64,000 nucleotides of DNA from Gammaproteobacteria bacterium. Lineage in GTDB: Bacteria > Pseudomonadota > Gammaproteobacteria > Pseudomonadales > Azotimanducaceae. Position 1 is the first letter of the stretch, and every line of letters begins with the position of its first letter. The DNA lies in assembly GCA_026706385.1 (NCBI GenBank), contig JAPOYV010000087.1, positions 1 through 64,000 of the forward strand, written 5' to 3'. The notes under the pieces are model-generated. The model did no database searches. It was not told the origin of the DNA and saw only the letters and a list, made by a program, of their open reading frames with translations. This document shows positions 51,773 through 60,842 of the stretch, piece by piece. Made by a program: the position numbers and the translations under genes.

Positions 51773-52079
51773 CGAGTTCCGACGGTTCGTAGTCCACCGC
51801 GGCCACGCCTGTCTTGCCGAGTAGGTCCATGAAATCCTCCACGCCCAGATCGGCCACTTTGGCTGCTTGCGCCAGTGTCAAGTGCCGTTGCTCGAAGAGC
51901 TGCAGCGCGAGCGCACGATGTACGCCTACGTCGAGCAGGCGATCATCGAAAGGGATGGCCAGGATCATCGGTCGCCCATGCTTCGTGACGATTGCGATGC
52001 GACCGTCCTCTGCGTTTCGGAGCAGTTCGGCGGAACGTTGCCTCAGGTCGCGCACGCTGAAGGAAGTGGGTTGACTCAC
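51747..52079 (-). CDS. Phd-like/UPF0175 fusion antitoxin
   Basis: 110 residues. The N-terminal half (SFSVRDLRQRSAELLRNAED, RIAIVTKHGRPMILAIPFDD) is a Phd/YefM-type DNA-binding fold. The C-terminal half (HRALALQLFEQRHLTLAQAA, KVADLGVEDFMDLLGKTGV) is a UPF0175 helix-turn-helix segment, the usual partner of DUF3368. So one chain carries two antitoxin types. GTG start at 52079 with GAGG upstream. A perfect dyad lies 20 bases before the start, and it overlaps the toxin gene by 26 bases, typical of an autoregulated module. Confidence 0.85.
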   Translation of the reverse strand: MSQPTSFSVRDLRQRSAELLRNAEDGRIAIVTKHGRPMILAIPFDDRLLDVGVHRALALQLFEQRHLTLAQAAKVADLGVEDFMDLLGKTGVAAVDYEPSELDDERSAAS

Positions 52080-52098
52080 GGGATCGCCCTCATCTTTG

Positions 52099-52118
52099 TG
52101 TACTCAAATCGTAGTACA
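52099..52118. promoter_or_regulatory. Perfect dyad, probable autoregulatory operator
   Basis: TGTACT (52099-52104) and AGTACA (52113-52118) form a perfect inverted repeat with an 8-base spacer, in an AT-rich stretch 20 bases upstream of the antitoxin start. Antitoxins with Phd or helix-turn-helix domains usually bind such palindromes over their own promoter. The following 108 bases (to 52226) contain no gene, only T-rich runs. Confidence 0.6.
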
Positions 52119-52226
52119 ACCAAAGGTTCGTAATCCGAAAAGAGGTTTTTTGACGCGATCAAGAGGCGCGAACGAGGGCTTTTTTTGGCAATCACATCAC
52201 ACCGACCCTCAACCCTGAGGTCCCGT

Positions 52227-53344
52227 CTACTTCAGGTAGCCCTCCATGTAGAGCATCAGTTCCCGCACACGGCCGAGTAGCTCTTGGGGCGATGCGCCCG
52301 GGAAGTTCGTGAGCACAAGCTCCTTGACGGCCGCGCGATGTAACGCAGTTGCGACGCCCGCGACTGCGAGGCGTAGACGAAGTCGCGGTGACCGCTGTTT
52401 ATGACGATCAACTCCTGGTCCACGTCGTAGCGCGAACGCCACAACTGGCCTGGTTCGTTCTCGTACGTGTACCCGGGCAACCCCTGCCGCGCTGGTGCGC
52501 CGTCGCGATCCGCGACCAGCGAGTCCGTGACGGTGACCAGCGCCTTGGCCTCGCAGACGACGTCGCGGTAGGTGGCGACGAGTTTGAGCGTGACCAGACC
52601 GGGCTCGCCGGGGGCTTCGAAGTCGACGATCTCGGCGTGCGGATCGCCAAGCGAGCCATCTCCGCCGGCCAAGGTCCACGCGAAGATCACCCCCTCGTCC
52701 ACTTGCCTGCCGGAACGGTCCCGGCAAACGGCACGGAACGCCCGGCTTGTGCCCACCTTAACGACCGACGACGCCGGCGAGATACGGACGCTGTGCAAAG
52801 GACCGGCGATCTCGAAGAACGCTTGGGGCGGGGCCTGCTGCTCGCCTGGGTCTGCCACGGGTTCCCGCGATGCAGCGTCGGGCGAAGGCGGTTGCGGCTC
52901 CAGGGCTGGTCCGGTGGCTGCTCCCGGCCGCCGACCGGGTACGTCTCGATGCACCTCGAACCAATCGTATTCCTCGGCTGGCAAAGCGAGCAGGGCCTCG
53001 CGGAATGCCCGCCGGATCGACTTCAAGGTCCGCTCGCTGGCCCGTTCCTCCTCGGCCCGTCTCAAGTCGCCGATCAACGCCTCGAGTTTGATCTCGCCGA
53101 AGCTCGTCACGGGATTGCTGAGCTCGTGAATCAGCCGCCCGTCGAACTCTCGCGGCGCGACGTTGTAGCTCTTACGAGCCGTGCGGTCGCTGATTCGCAC
53201 CTGAACGCCGGTATGCCGGATGCGATCGCGCAGCTCGGATGCAAGTACCAGTTGAGCTTCTCGCCGCTGAACTGGCGAACGCCCGGCAGCAGGGGCGGAT
53301 GTCGAGCGTGGTGCCCGGTCCTGGCTCGACGGCCAAGTACGCAA
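52227..53344 (-). pseudogene. Frameshifted, N-terminally truncated protein of unknown function
   Basis: From about 53270 downward the minus strand encodes protein-like sequence (QLVLASELRDRIRHTGVQVR, IHELSNPVTSFGEIKLEALI, YENEPGQLWRSRYDVDQELI and VINSGHRDFVYASQS), then at about 52340 the frame fails. The other frame continues the same protein: AVKELVLTNFPGASPQELLG, RVRELMLYMEGYLK, ending at 52227. A single-base loss near 52340 explains it. The start is not credible (the first about 25 residues from 53344 look random), suggesting the N-terminal part was lost. The central FFEIAGPLHSVRISPASSVV segment may be an immunoglobulin-like domain. I do not recognise the family with certainty. Confidence 0.65.
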
Positions 53345-53430
53345 TCGCTCAAGACCAGCGAACGCAACGCGGGTCTTCTGCAGGGAAACACCCCGTTTGT
53401 CCTGCCCGGCCTAAGGTCCCTTCTCGTCGC

Positions 53431-53856
53431 TCAAGGAATGGTTGCCCACGGATCCACGAGTTCAATCCCTAAGGCCTCGAAGTCCGCAATGTTCCGGGTG
53501 GCTACCGCCATGCCGCGTGACCGGGCGATCGCCGCTATCTGGCCGTCGGCCAAAGCGAGGGGACGACCGGTCGCCCTGCGAACCGAGTACATCTCCGCGT
53601 AGACGCGAGCTGCCGGACTGTCGAAGGGAAGTACGCGGCCCGCGAACAGGTCTGCGAACATGCGCTCCACGGCGTCGGCCAGAGCTCGTCGCCGGGCGCC
53701 CGGCGGAAGGACCGCCACGCCAGCGCGAATCTCCGCTTCCGTCACGCTGCTTACAAAAAGACCCCTCGTCCGCTGGCCGTCTACCCACCCACGCACTTCG
53801 TCACGAGGATTGCCGCGCATCAATTCTGAAACGACGTTCGTGTCGAGCACCACCAT
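53431..53856 (-). CDS. PIN-domain toxin (FitB/VapC family)
   Basis: 141 residues. The PIN acidic residues are complete: D5 (VVLDTNVVSELMRG), E42 (TEAEIRAGVAVLP), D104 (LALADGQIAAIA) and D125 (TRNIADFEALGIELVDPW). LPFDSPAARVYAEM and RPLALADGQIAAIAR are typical of the FitB branch. The ATG at 53856 lies 15 bases after the antitoxin stop. This is an intact, standard type II toxin. Confidence 0.9.
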   Translation of the reverse strand: MVVLDTNVVSELMRGNPRDEVRGWVDGQRTRGLFVSSVTEAEIRAGVAVLPPGARRRALADAVERMFADLFAGRVLPFDSPAARVYAEMYSVRRATGRPLALADGQIAAIARSRGMAVATRNIADFEALGIELVDPWATIP

Positions 53857-53871
53857 CCTACCGGCACGCCT

Positions 53872-54117
53872 CTAGTCGAAACGGGGCGGCTCGCGCGTCC
53901 TCTCGCGCGGCGGCAGGTCCAGTTCTGCCCCACCGATTGGCACGAACAACTCGTGGATCGCCGTGCCCAATCCCCTCGTCGGTGCAGCCTCCCGTTCAAC
54001 AGCTTCCGCCAAGATCACGCGGACCTCTTCCTCCATGGAGCGTCCATGCCCGGCCGCCCGTCGGCGCAGCCGCGTCTTCACGTCGTCTTCAAGATTACGG
54101 ATCGTGATGCTGGCCAC
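53872..54117 (-). CDS. FitA-like ribbon-helix-helix antitoxin
   Basis: 81 residues. The N-terminal ribbon-helix-helix (MASITIRNLEDDVKTRLRRR, AAGHGRSMEEEVRVILAEAV) binds DNA as a dimer and is the FitA/VapB pattern. The C-terminal tail (GTAIHELFVPIGGAELDLPP) would clamp the PIN toxin. Start: a GTG at 54117 gives the classic M-A-S-I-T-I-R-N-L, preferred over an ATG at 54168; GAGAGG precedes it. It is upstream of and co-directional with the toxin gene. Confidence 0.88.
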   Translation of the reverse strand: MASITIRNLEDDVKTRLRRRAAGHGRSMEEEVRVILAEAVEREAAPTRGLGTAIHELFVPIGGAELDLPPRERTREPPRFD

Positions 54118-54217
54118 TTTCCTCTCCAGCGTCTCGTCACGCCACCTTACGATGTGATTGCGTTGCAATCAAGAGGATCTGGGTGGTCAATCTCAATAAC
54201 CCGCGACCGTCAACCCT

Positions 54218-55904
54218 CTACTGCACCGCCAGCTCGGAATACGGCAGGACGCTGGCGTCGCCCGGCCAATCGCCCTCGTTGACCGCTCGACGCCAATTGA
54301 AGCCGAGGACTCCCAGAGGGCGGACGGCGTGTCGCCAGTCCGGTACTTCGACGACGCGCACTGGCCCCGGCAGGTCATCCGCAAACCCGCCAAGCCGAGT
54401 CCGCGCCCGTGCCGCCATAGCACCCAAGGCTAAGGCGTGGGAAGGATGGTAGTAGATCTCGACCGGGGTGCCACCGATGTCGTCGTACGCGACGGCGAAG
54501 CGCCCGGAGTGGAACGTCACCACTGGCCGGATCCGCACCTATCGTCCTGTACTCGAAGAACCGGGCCCCGTTCTCTTTCCATTCGCGTTCAAGCGCGCCC
54601 GGCGCCACGGCGATCTGATCCAGCGATGTAGCCAACCGGACACCGAATGCCGCCGGCGGCGCTCGCGCGAAGAACGTCGCCCGATCCATGCCGCCCAGGG
54701 CCGGCAAGACATTCCAGATCCGCAGGATCGTGCCGTTGGCGACTACTCCGTCGGCCCTTGCACCTTCTTGACTCTGGAAGTCGAATGTCACCTTCAGCGT
54801 TTCGCGGGGTTCCAACGGGCGGTTCAGGCGGAAACCCACGACGGCACTCTCAGCAGCATCGGCAAGCTGTTCGCCGGTCAGCGAGAGGGAGTCAACAGCG
54901 AGGCCGGGCGGCACGGTGAAATGGATGTCCGGGATCGCAACATCGTGGCTGTTGACGACAACGGCCGAGCCCCGGGAGCGCAGCCAGCCGTCCGCAGGCT
55001 GCATCTCGACCTGGAGATCGATGCGCGAATACACCGGCTGCGGGATGTCGGGCAGCGACGGGGGCACCTCCGCCATGGCCACCGGCCTGAACGCAATCCA
55101 ACAACCGCTAGCGATCCCGATAACCAGCCCGCCCCAGCCCCATGCCACGGCGGTCGAGGTCAGCCGGCGGCCCGCGGGCGCATTCACGAGATGCACGCCG
55201 ACCAAGAGCGCCGCGCAAAGCCCGGTCCAATAGATGCCGAGCGCCAGGTGGGGTGCGAAGCGAATCCCGTAACCGCCGATATCGGAGAAGGGATCGATCG
55301 GTGCGCCGAACCGCGCGAGTTCCGTATCGAGCGCCAGGTTGACCGTGGCGTATGCCGCGACGGTCACCGCCGCAGCCAGCCAGCGGCGACCGATCACGGC
55401 GTGGAAGACGATCGCGAGGAGCGCCAGGTGCGCGGCATTCCAACCCAGGTTGAAAAACAGACCGTGAGCGTAGACGTCCCATTCGATCCCGTGACCGCGC
55501 AGCCACTGGTAGGCAGCGCCGACCAAGCCGGCGAGCAGAAACGCGATCAACGTCGCCACTACGACGGCCGCGGCCCTTGCCGCCAAGTGCCAACCATGGC
55601 GACCGGGCACTTCGCCGCTGGCGGCAATCGACAACGCCCAAGCCGCCATCGCGAAATTGGCGTAGATCAGATCCACGACAACGCGCGTCGTCGGAACGAT
55701 CTGGCCAAGGCCGAAAACGAGGCCGCCGGCGAGGTTGACGAGGCCCGCCCCCAGGAGGAGCTGACACAGCCGAGATGCGCCTAGGCGGCGGAGCGCCGCC
55801 CAGATGAGCGTCAGGAATCGAGCCGCGTCCGCAAGGACCGGCTCGGCGACCGGGATCGCGTCAGTGGGCGCCTGGCATGGGCCCGCGGGCCGGATAGGGA
55901 TCAT
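54218..55904 (-). pseudogene. Remnant of a membrane M1-type aminopeptidase-like protein
   Basis: The minus strand encodes about six transmembrane helices (LCQLLLGAGLVNLAGGLVFG onward), then a periplasmic beta-rich region (LEPRETLKVTFDFQSQEGAR, ALGGMDRATFFARAPPAAFG, ARFFEYRTIG). At about 54535 the frame breaks and the sequence continues in another frame: RIRPVVTFHSGRFAVAYDDI, GGTPVEIYYHPSHALALGAM, ending VLPYSELAVQ at 54218. These segments match the region ahead of the HEXXH zinc site in M1-type permease-peptidase proteins, which are about 1,100-1,200 residues. So it is frameshifted and cut before the catalytic domain. The N-terminus overlaps the oxidase subunit IV gene by 44 bases. Confidence 0.75.
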
Positions 55905-56214
55905 CGCCGAAGTACACGACGCGCGTCAGCCACGTGTAGTCCGCTTCCGTCGCCATCAGGTACACCAGGATCAGGATCACCAGCGGCGGCAGCAGCAGCG
56001 CGTAGATGAGGGCCCAGCGTTCGTACTTGAGGTGCATGAAGATGGCGACGATATAGCCCGCCTTGATCAGCATGAAGGCGAGGATCAGGAACCAGCGCAG
56101 GTATCCGGCTTCCATGTAGTCCGTGGCATAGGACGCCGCGCTGACGACGAACAGCAGCCCCCAGATCCAGAAATACAGGGTGAGCGGATGTTGTTGGCCT
56201 ACTTCGGATGCCAC
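55861..56214 (-). CDS. ctaF: Cytochrome c oxidase subunit IV
   Basis: 117 residues with three transmembrane helices (LYFWIWGLLFVVSAASYATD, WFLILAFMLIKAGYIVAIFM, YALLLPPLVILILVYLMATE). The MHLKYERW segment between helices 2 and 3 is diagnostic for prokaryotic cytochrome c/quinol oxidase subunit IV. It is the last gene of the minus-strand operon, starting 16 bases after subunit III. It helps assembly and stability of the caa3 complex in the inner membrane. Confidence 0.88.
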   Translation of the reverse strand: MASEVGQQHPLTLYFWIWGLLFVVSAASYATDYMEAGYLRWFLILAFMLIKAGYIVAIFMHLKYERWALIYALLLPPLVILILVYLMATEADYTWLTRVVYFGDDPYPARGPMPGAH

Positions 56215-56230
56215 GTTGTACGTCCCTCCG

Positions 56231-56890
56231 TCACCACAGGTAGAAGAAAGCGAAAATGAAGACCCAAACGAGGTCCACGAAGTGCCAGTAGAGGCCGACG
56301 ATCTCGACGATCTCGAAGTTCGTCTTGTCGTAGACGCCCTTGTGCAGGCGATACGCGATGATGAGCAGGTAGACCACGCCGGCCGATACGTGCAGGCCGT
56401 GGAAGCCCGTGATCATGAAGAAGCAGGATCCGAACTGCGCGGCACCCCACGGGTTGCCCCAGGGTCGGACACCCTCCGATATGAGCTTGTACCACTCGAA
56501 CATCTGCATGCCGACGAAGACGGCACCGAAGAACGCCGTGGCGCAGATGAAGAAGATCGCCTTGCGCTTATCGCGCCGATAGCCGTAGTTCACCGCGAGC
56601 GCCATGGTGCCGCTCGACGTGATCAGGTCGAAGGTCATGATGGCGATCAGGAGCAGCGGCACCGAGTGTCCGAACGCCATCAGCGAGAACACCTCGGAGG
56701 CATTCGGCCACGGCTCGGCCGTGGTCGCCCGCACGGTCATGTAGCTCGTCAGGAAGATCGAGAAGATGAACGTGTCCGAGAGCAGGAAGATCCACATCAT
56801 GGCCTTCCCCCACGGCACGCCCTTGAACGTGGTGACGTCCGAGGCCCAGTCCTGGATGATCGTGGCGTGGCCCGCCGATGCTTCCGCCAT
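56231..56890 (-). CDS. ctaE: Cytochrome c oxidase subunit III
   Basis: 219 residues with five transmembrane helices: WGKAMMWIFLLSDTFIFSIF, SVPLLLIAIMTFDLITSSGT, and later GSCFFMITGFHGLHVSAGVV, where G-F-H-G-L-H is the family signature, ending EIVGLYWHFVDLVWVFIFAF with W-H-F-V-D. The five-helix form fits the caa3/quinol type. It follows subunit I by 31 bases. Subunit III stabilises the core and influences oxygen delivery. Confidence 0.95.
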   Translation of the reverse strand: MAEASAGHATIIQDWASDVTTFKGVPWGKAMMWIFLLSDTFIFSIFLTSYMTVRATTAEPWPNASEVFSLMAFGHSVPLLLIAIMTFDLITSSGTMALAVNYGYRRDKRKAIFFICATAFFGAVFVGMQMFEWYKLISEGVRPWGNPWGAAQFGSCFFMITGFHGLHVSAGVVYLLIIAYRLHKGVYDKTNFEIVEIVGLYWHFVDLVWVFIFAFFYLW

Positions 56891-56921
56891 CAGGTGGTTT
56901 CCTTAATCGAATGTGCCTAGG

Positions 56922-58676
56922 TCATGCCTGGCGCGGCACGTCCTGCGGGATGAAGTCCTCTTTCTCGCCCGGCACACTGAAGTCGTAGGCCCAGCGGTGC
57001 ACCGTCGGAAGCTGGTCGCCCCAGTTGCCGTGGATCGGCGGCGTCTGTGGCGTGCGCCACTCCAGCGACGTCGCACCCCACGGATTGGGGCCCGCCTCCC
57101 TGCCGCGCCAATAGCTCACGACGAGGTTGTAGATGAACAGGAACTGGAACGCGCCGACGACGAAGGCGGTAATCGAAATGCCAGCGTTCAGGAGCGCCGC
57201 GCTTTCCGGATAGAAGGCCGACTCGCCGCCCGAAGCGAGGACGTTGTCGTAGTAGCGACGCGGTGTGCCCACGAAGCCCAAGTAGTGCATCGGGAAGTAG
57301 ATCAGGTACGTGCCGATGGCCGTGACCCAGAAATGCCACTTGCCGATCGTGTCGTTCAGCATGCGGCCAGTGATCTTCGGATACCAGTGGTAGATGCCCC
57401 CGAAGATCACCAGGATCGGCGAGACGCCCATCACCATGTGGAAGTGTGCCACCACGAAGTAGGTGTCCGAGAGCGGCACGTCGACGATCACGTTGCCAAG
57501 GAAGAGCCCGGTGAGACCACCCACCACGAAGGTGATGACGAAGGAGATGGCGAACAGCATCGGGACCGTGAACTTGATGTTCGCCCGCCACAGGGTGATG
57601 GTCCAGTTGTAGACCTTGATCGCTGTCGGCACGGCGATGATCAGCGTCGTGGTGGCGAAGAAGAAGCCGAAGTACGGGTGCATGCCCGCCACGTACATGT
57701 GGTGCGCCCAGACGATGAACGACAACACGCCGATGGCGACGATGGCCCAGACCATCATCCGGTAGCCGAAGATGTTCTTGCGCGCGTGCACCGAGAGGAG
57801 GTCGGAGACGACGCCGAACGCGGGCAGCGCGACGATGTACACCTCGGGGTGGCCGAAGAACCAGAACAGGTGCTGGAACAGGAGCGGGCTGCCGCCGTCG
57901 TACTGAGTTGCCGCGGCGTCGAAAGCCGAGGCGATGGCCGGCATGAAGAAGCTCGTGTGGATGAGCTTGTCGAGCAGCATCATGACCGCGCTGACGAAGA
58001 GCGCCGGGAACGCCAGGAGGCCGAGCACGGTGGCCGCGAAGATGCCCCACACCGACAGCGGCATGCGCATCAGCGTCATCCCTCGCGTGCGCGCCTGGAG
58101 AATCGTCGTGACGTAGTTCAGGCCGCCCATGGTGAACGCGACGATGAAGATCGCGAGCGACCCGAGCATCGTGATGATCCCCCAGTCGACACCCGGCGTG
58201 CCGGAGAGGATCGCTTGGGGCGGGTACAAGGTCCATCCCGCGCCGGTTGGACCGCCGGGTAGGACGTATCCCAAGAGCAGCACGATCACCGACAGCAGGT
58301 AGACGTGGTAGCTGATCATGTTGACGAACGGGAACACCATGTCCCGCGCACCCAACATCAAGGGAATCAGGTAGTTGCCGAAGCTGCCGAGCAGGAACGC
58401 CGTCAGCAGGTAGATCACCATGATCATGCCGTGCATGGTGATGGACTGGTAGTAGATGTCCGGCGTGATGCCCCAGGCGGCACCGGTTTCCGGGAACCCG
58501 ATCTGCATGCGCATGATCCACGACAGGACGAGCGCCACGAGACCGACCGCCATCGCCGTGATGCCGTACTGAATGGCGATGACCTTGTGGTCCTGGCTGT
58601 ACCAGTACTTCGTCACCCAGCTATGCGGGTGGTGAAGCTCCATCGACTCCTGATACGGGATTTCAGCCTGTGCCAT
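56922..58676 (-). CDS. ctaD: Cytochrome c oxidase subunit I
   Basis: 584 residues, about 12-14 transmembrane helices. ITMHGMIMVIYLLTAFLLGS holds a heme-a ligand histidine. FWFFGHPEVYIVALPAFGVV holds the CuB histidine and the cross-linked tyrosine of the D/K-pathway type A enzymes. IVWAHHMYVAGMHP holds the two further CuB histidines. VVAHFHMVMGVSP holds the heme a3 and heme a ligands. It reduces O2 to water and pumps protons. The C-terminal part (QFLFIYNLVVSYWRGREAGP, NPWGATSLEWRTPQTPPIHG) is also conserved. Confidence 0.97.
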   Translation of the reverse strand: MAQAEIPYQESMELHHPHSWVTKYWYSQDHKVIAIQYGITAMAVGLVALVLSWIMRMQIGFPETGAAWGITPDIYYQSITMHGMIMVIYLLTAFLLGSFGNYLIPLMLGARDMVFPFVNMISYHVYLLSVIVLLLGYVLPGGPTGAGWTLYPPQAILSGTPGVDWGIITMLGSLAIFIVAFTMGGLNYVTTILQARTRGMTLMRMPLSVWGIFAATVLGLLAFPALFVSAVMMLLDKLIHTSFFMPAIASAFDAAATQYDGGSPLLFQHLFWFFGHPEVYIVALPAFGVVSDLLSVHARKNIFGYRMMVWAIVAIGVLSFIVWAHHMYVAGMHPYFGFFFATTTLIIAVPTAIKVYNWTITLWRANIKFTVPMLFAISFVITFVVGGLTGLFLGNVIVDVPLSDTYFVVAHFHMVMGVSPILVIFGGIYHWYPKITGRMLNDTIGKWHFWVTAIGTYLIYFPMHYLGFVGTPRRYYDNVLASGGESAFYPESAALLNAGISITAFVVGAFQFLFIYNLVVSYWRGREAGPNPWGATSLEWRTPQTPPIHGNWGDQLPTVHRWAYDFSVPGEKEDFIPQDVPRQA

Positions 58677-58739
58677 GAAAGAATTCCCTCGCGTCCGGGT
58701 CCGTAGTGTAAGCGAATAGGTGCGCCCGCTGGCGTCCCA

Positions 58740-59873
58740 TCACTCCTCGGCGGCTTCCTCTTCGGGAGACGTTTCCTCTCTCAAATACGCCACCAGCGCC
58801 TCGACGTCGTCGTCCGAAATCAGGTCGGCGCCGTAAGGGATCATCACCGGCGCGAAGCCTTCGACCAACTGCACCGCGGGCTCGCGGATCGACTCGATGA
58901 TGTAGGGCTCGTCGACCGTCACGCTCGAACCGTCGGTCAGTTGCCGCTCACTGCCCCAGAGGCCTTGCCAGGTCGGCCCGACCACCTGGCTGCCGTCCAG
59001 CGAATGGCAAGCGAAGCAACCCTGGGTGTCGGCGACTTCGCGGCCACGGCGCGCCAATGCGCTGTAAACCTTGGGGCTAATGCCCGCCTGCATCTGTTCC
59101 CAGGTCGGCTGTGCGGCGAGCCATGAATCGAAGTCCTCCTGGGTGTCGATGAAGAACTCGCCTCGCATCGTATAGTGGCCGCGGCCACAGAGTTCGGCGC
59201 ACAGAATGTCGTACTTGCCGACCTTGGTCGGTTCGAACCAGAAGTAGGTGATCATCCCCGGCACCGCGTCCATCTTGGCGCGGATCTCCGGCACCCAGAA
59301 GTCGTGCAGCACGTCGTTCGAGCGCAGCAGCGCCTTGAACGGCTGGTTGATGGGCAGATGCACTTCGTTGCGGTTGATCAAGACGTCGTCGGCGCCGTTG
59401 GGGTCGTCCGGGTTCATGCCGAACGGGTTGTCGACATTGATGTTGCGGACATGGACTGTCCCGAACTTGCCGTCTTCGCCGGGGAAGCGGAAGGCCCAGG
59501 TCCACTGCTTGGCGAGCACCTCGAACTCCTGCGCGTCGTCCGGGACGTTCACGTAGTCCTCCCAGACGATCAGGCCGGGTGCCAGCATCAGCGCCACGCC
59601 GATCGTGGTAACGATGGTGAGTGCCCATTCCAGCCGCGAGTTCTCGGGCTCGTACTCCGCCCGGGAATCCTCCTGGTGGCGAAACTTCCACGTCGAGTAC
59701 GCCATGAACAGACCGACGGCCACGAAGACCACGCCGCAGACCCAGAACGTGATCAGAACCGTCGTGTCGATGGTGCCCCAGTTGGAGGCGATGTCCGTGA
59801 ACCACCACGGGCTCACGAAGGTGAACACCACCGATCCGACCACGAGGACCAGAAGGAAGATCGCTACCGCCAT
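58740..59873 (-). CDS. ctaC: Cytochrome c oxidase subunit II with fused heme c domain (caa3 type)
   Basis: 377 residues. Two transmembrane helices precede a cupredoxin domain with H190 and the CuA site C225-x-E-x-C229-x3-H233-x2-M236 (CAELCGRGHYTM). A C-terminal cytochrome c domain follows, with CFACH (C286-x2-C289-H290) and a methionine axial ligand in APVMIPYGAD. This fused arrangement defines caa3 oxidases, which take electrons directly from a membrane or soluble cytochrome c. It is the first gene of the operon (II, I, III, IV). The 216 bases upstream to the divergent aquaporin gene hold only control sequence. Confidence 0.96.
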   Translation of the reverse strand: MAVAIFLLVLVVGSVVFTFVSPWWFTDIASNWGTIDTTVLITFWVCGVVFVAVGLFMAYSTWKFRHQEDSRAEYEPENSRLEWALTIVTTIGVALMLAPGLIVWEDYVNVPDDAQEFEVLAKQWTWAFRFPGEDGKFGTVHVRNINVDNPFGMNPDDPNGADDVLINRNEVHLPINQPFKALLRSNDVLHDFWVPEIRAKMDAVPGMITYFWFEPTKVGKYDILCAELCGRGHYTMRGEFFIDTQEDFDSWLAAQPTWEQMQAGISPKVYSALARRGREVADTQGCFACHSLDGSQVVGPTWQGLWGSERQLTDGSSVTVDEPYIIESIREPAVQLVEGFAPVMIPYGADLISDDDVEALVAYLREETSPEEEAAEE

Positions 59874-60089
59874 GCGTTTACCGTCTCTTTAACCTGTACT
59901 CGGCTGCCAAGGGTGCCGCACAAGAACAACCCGCCGATGAAGGATCGACGTGGTCTATTGGCACCGTGGTGGGAATCCTTCCCCCCGGCCTACTCCCGTT
60001 AACCAGAAGGGATCGGGAAAGACGGCGCGGATTGTCTGACAAAGCCGAGGCGCGTTTCAAGCGCGATTTCGCGCAGTACACTCACGAGG

Positions 60090-60764
60090 TTGTGTGCCCG
60101 ACGTAGCCTGATCTTGCTGAGGAAACTCGCCGCCGAGGCGCTCGGCACGCTATTCCTGCTCGCCACCGTGGTCGGCTCCGGGATCATGGCCGAGAATCTC
60201 GCCGGCGGAAACGACGCCGTGGCGCTGATCGGCAACACGTTGGCGACCGGCGCCATCCTCGCCGTGCTGATCACCATGCTCGCGCCCATTTCCGGGGCTC
60301 ACTTCAACCCCGCGGTCACGCTCGCCTTCCTGCTACGTCGCGAGATCTCCCCAGGCGCAGCCAGCGCGTACGTCGCCGTCCAGGTCGTCGCCGGGCTCGC
60401 CGGCGTCGCGTTGGCGCACCTCATGTTCGACCTCGACGTCCTGCAAGCGTCCACCAAGGCGCGAACCGGCACCGGGCAATGGCTGGCCGAGGGCGTGGCC
60501 ACCTTTGGACTCGTGGCAACCATCCTCGCAACGCTGAAGGCCCGGCCGAGCGCCGTGGCAGCCATGGTCGGCCTCTACATCAGCGCCGGCTACTGGTTCA
60601 CCGCCTCGACGTCGTTCGCCAATCCCGCCGTCACCGTCGCCCGCGCGTTCACCGACACGTTCTCCGGGATCGCTCCCGCGCACATGCCGGCGTTCATCGC
60701 CGCGCAGTTGGTCGGCGCGGTGCTCGCCACCGGTTTGTTTGCGTGGCTGTTGCGGGAAGAGTAG
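60090..60764 (+). CDS. MIP/aquaporin-family channel
   Basis: 224 residues with six transmembrane helices and two half-helices. The NPA boxes are GAHFNPAVTLAFLLRREIS and STSFANPAVTVARAFTDTFS, with an arginine after the second (selectivity filter). The start is uncertain: a TTG at 60090 gives MCARRSLILL, and a TTG at 60114 would also leave the first helix intact. It is a water or small neutral solute channel in the inner membrane. It is divergent from the oxidase operon and stands alone. Confidence 0.93.
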   Translation: MCARRSLILLRKLAAEALGTLFLLATVVGSGIMAENLAGGNDAVALIGNTLATGAILAVLITMLAPISGAHFNPAVTLAFLLRREISPGAASAYVAVQVVAGLAGVALAHLMFDLDVLQASTKARTGTGQWLAEGVATFGLVATILATLKARPSAVAAMVGLYISAGYWFTASTSFANPAVTVARAFTDTFSGIAPAHMPAFIAAQLVGAVLATGLFAWLLREE

Positions 60765-60842
60765 GTCCCGGCCCGCGCCGACTTACCCGCATAGCCTGCT
60801 AGCATCACCGCCAAGTCCGCACAGGCAGCTAAGGAGCGCAGC

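Noticed and set aside
52227-52727. A separate 166-residue gene at the C-terminal end of the frameshifted protein
   Set aside because: Only the last 38 or so residues are protein-like; the earlier part of that frame is Arg/Gly/His-rich noise.
54218-54538. TGA recoding or programmed frameshift to explain the broken M1-type gene
   Set aside because: The break is a one-base frame change without a slippery heptamer that I can see, and the protein is also truncated, so decay is simpler.
56913-58262. 449-codon plus-strand open frame opposite oxidase subunit I
   Set aside because: Extreme His/Asp/Glu/Arg content mirroring membrane helices; no start context or family.
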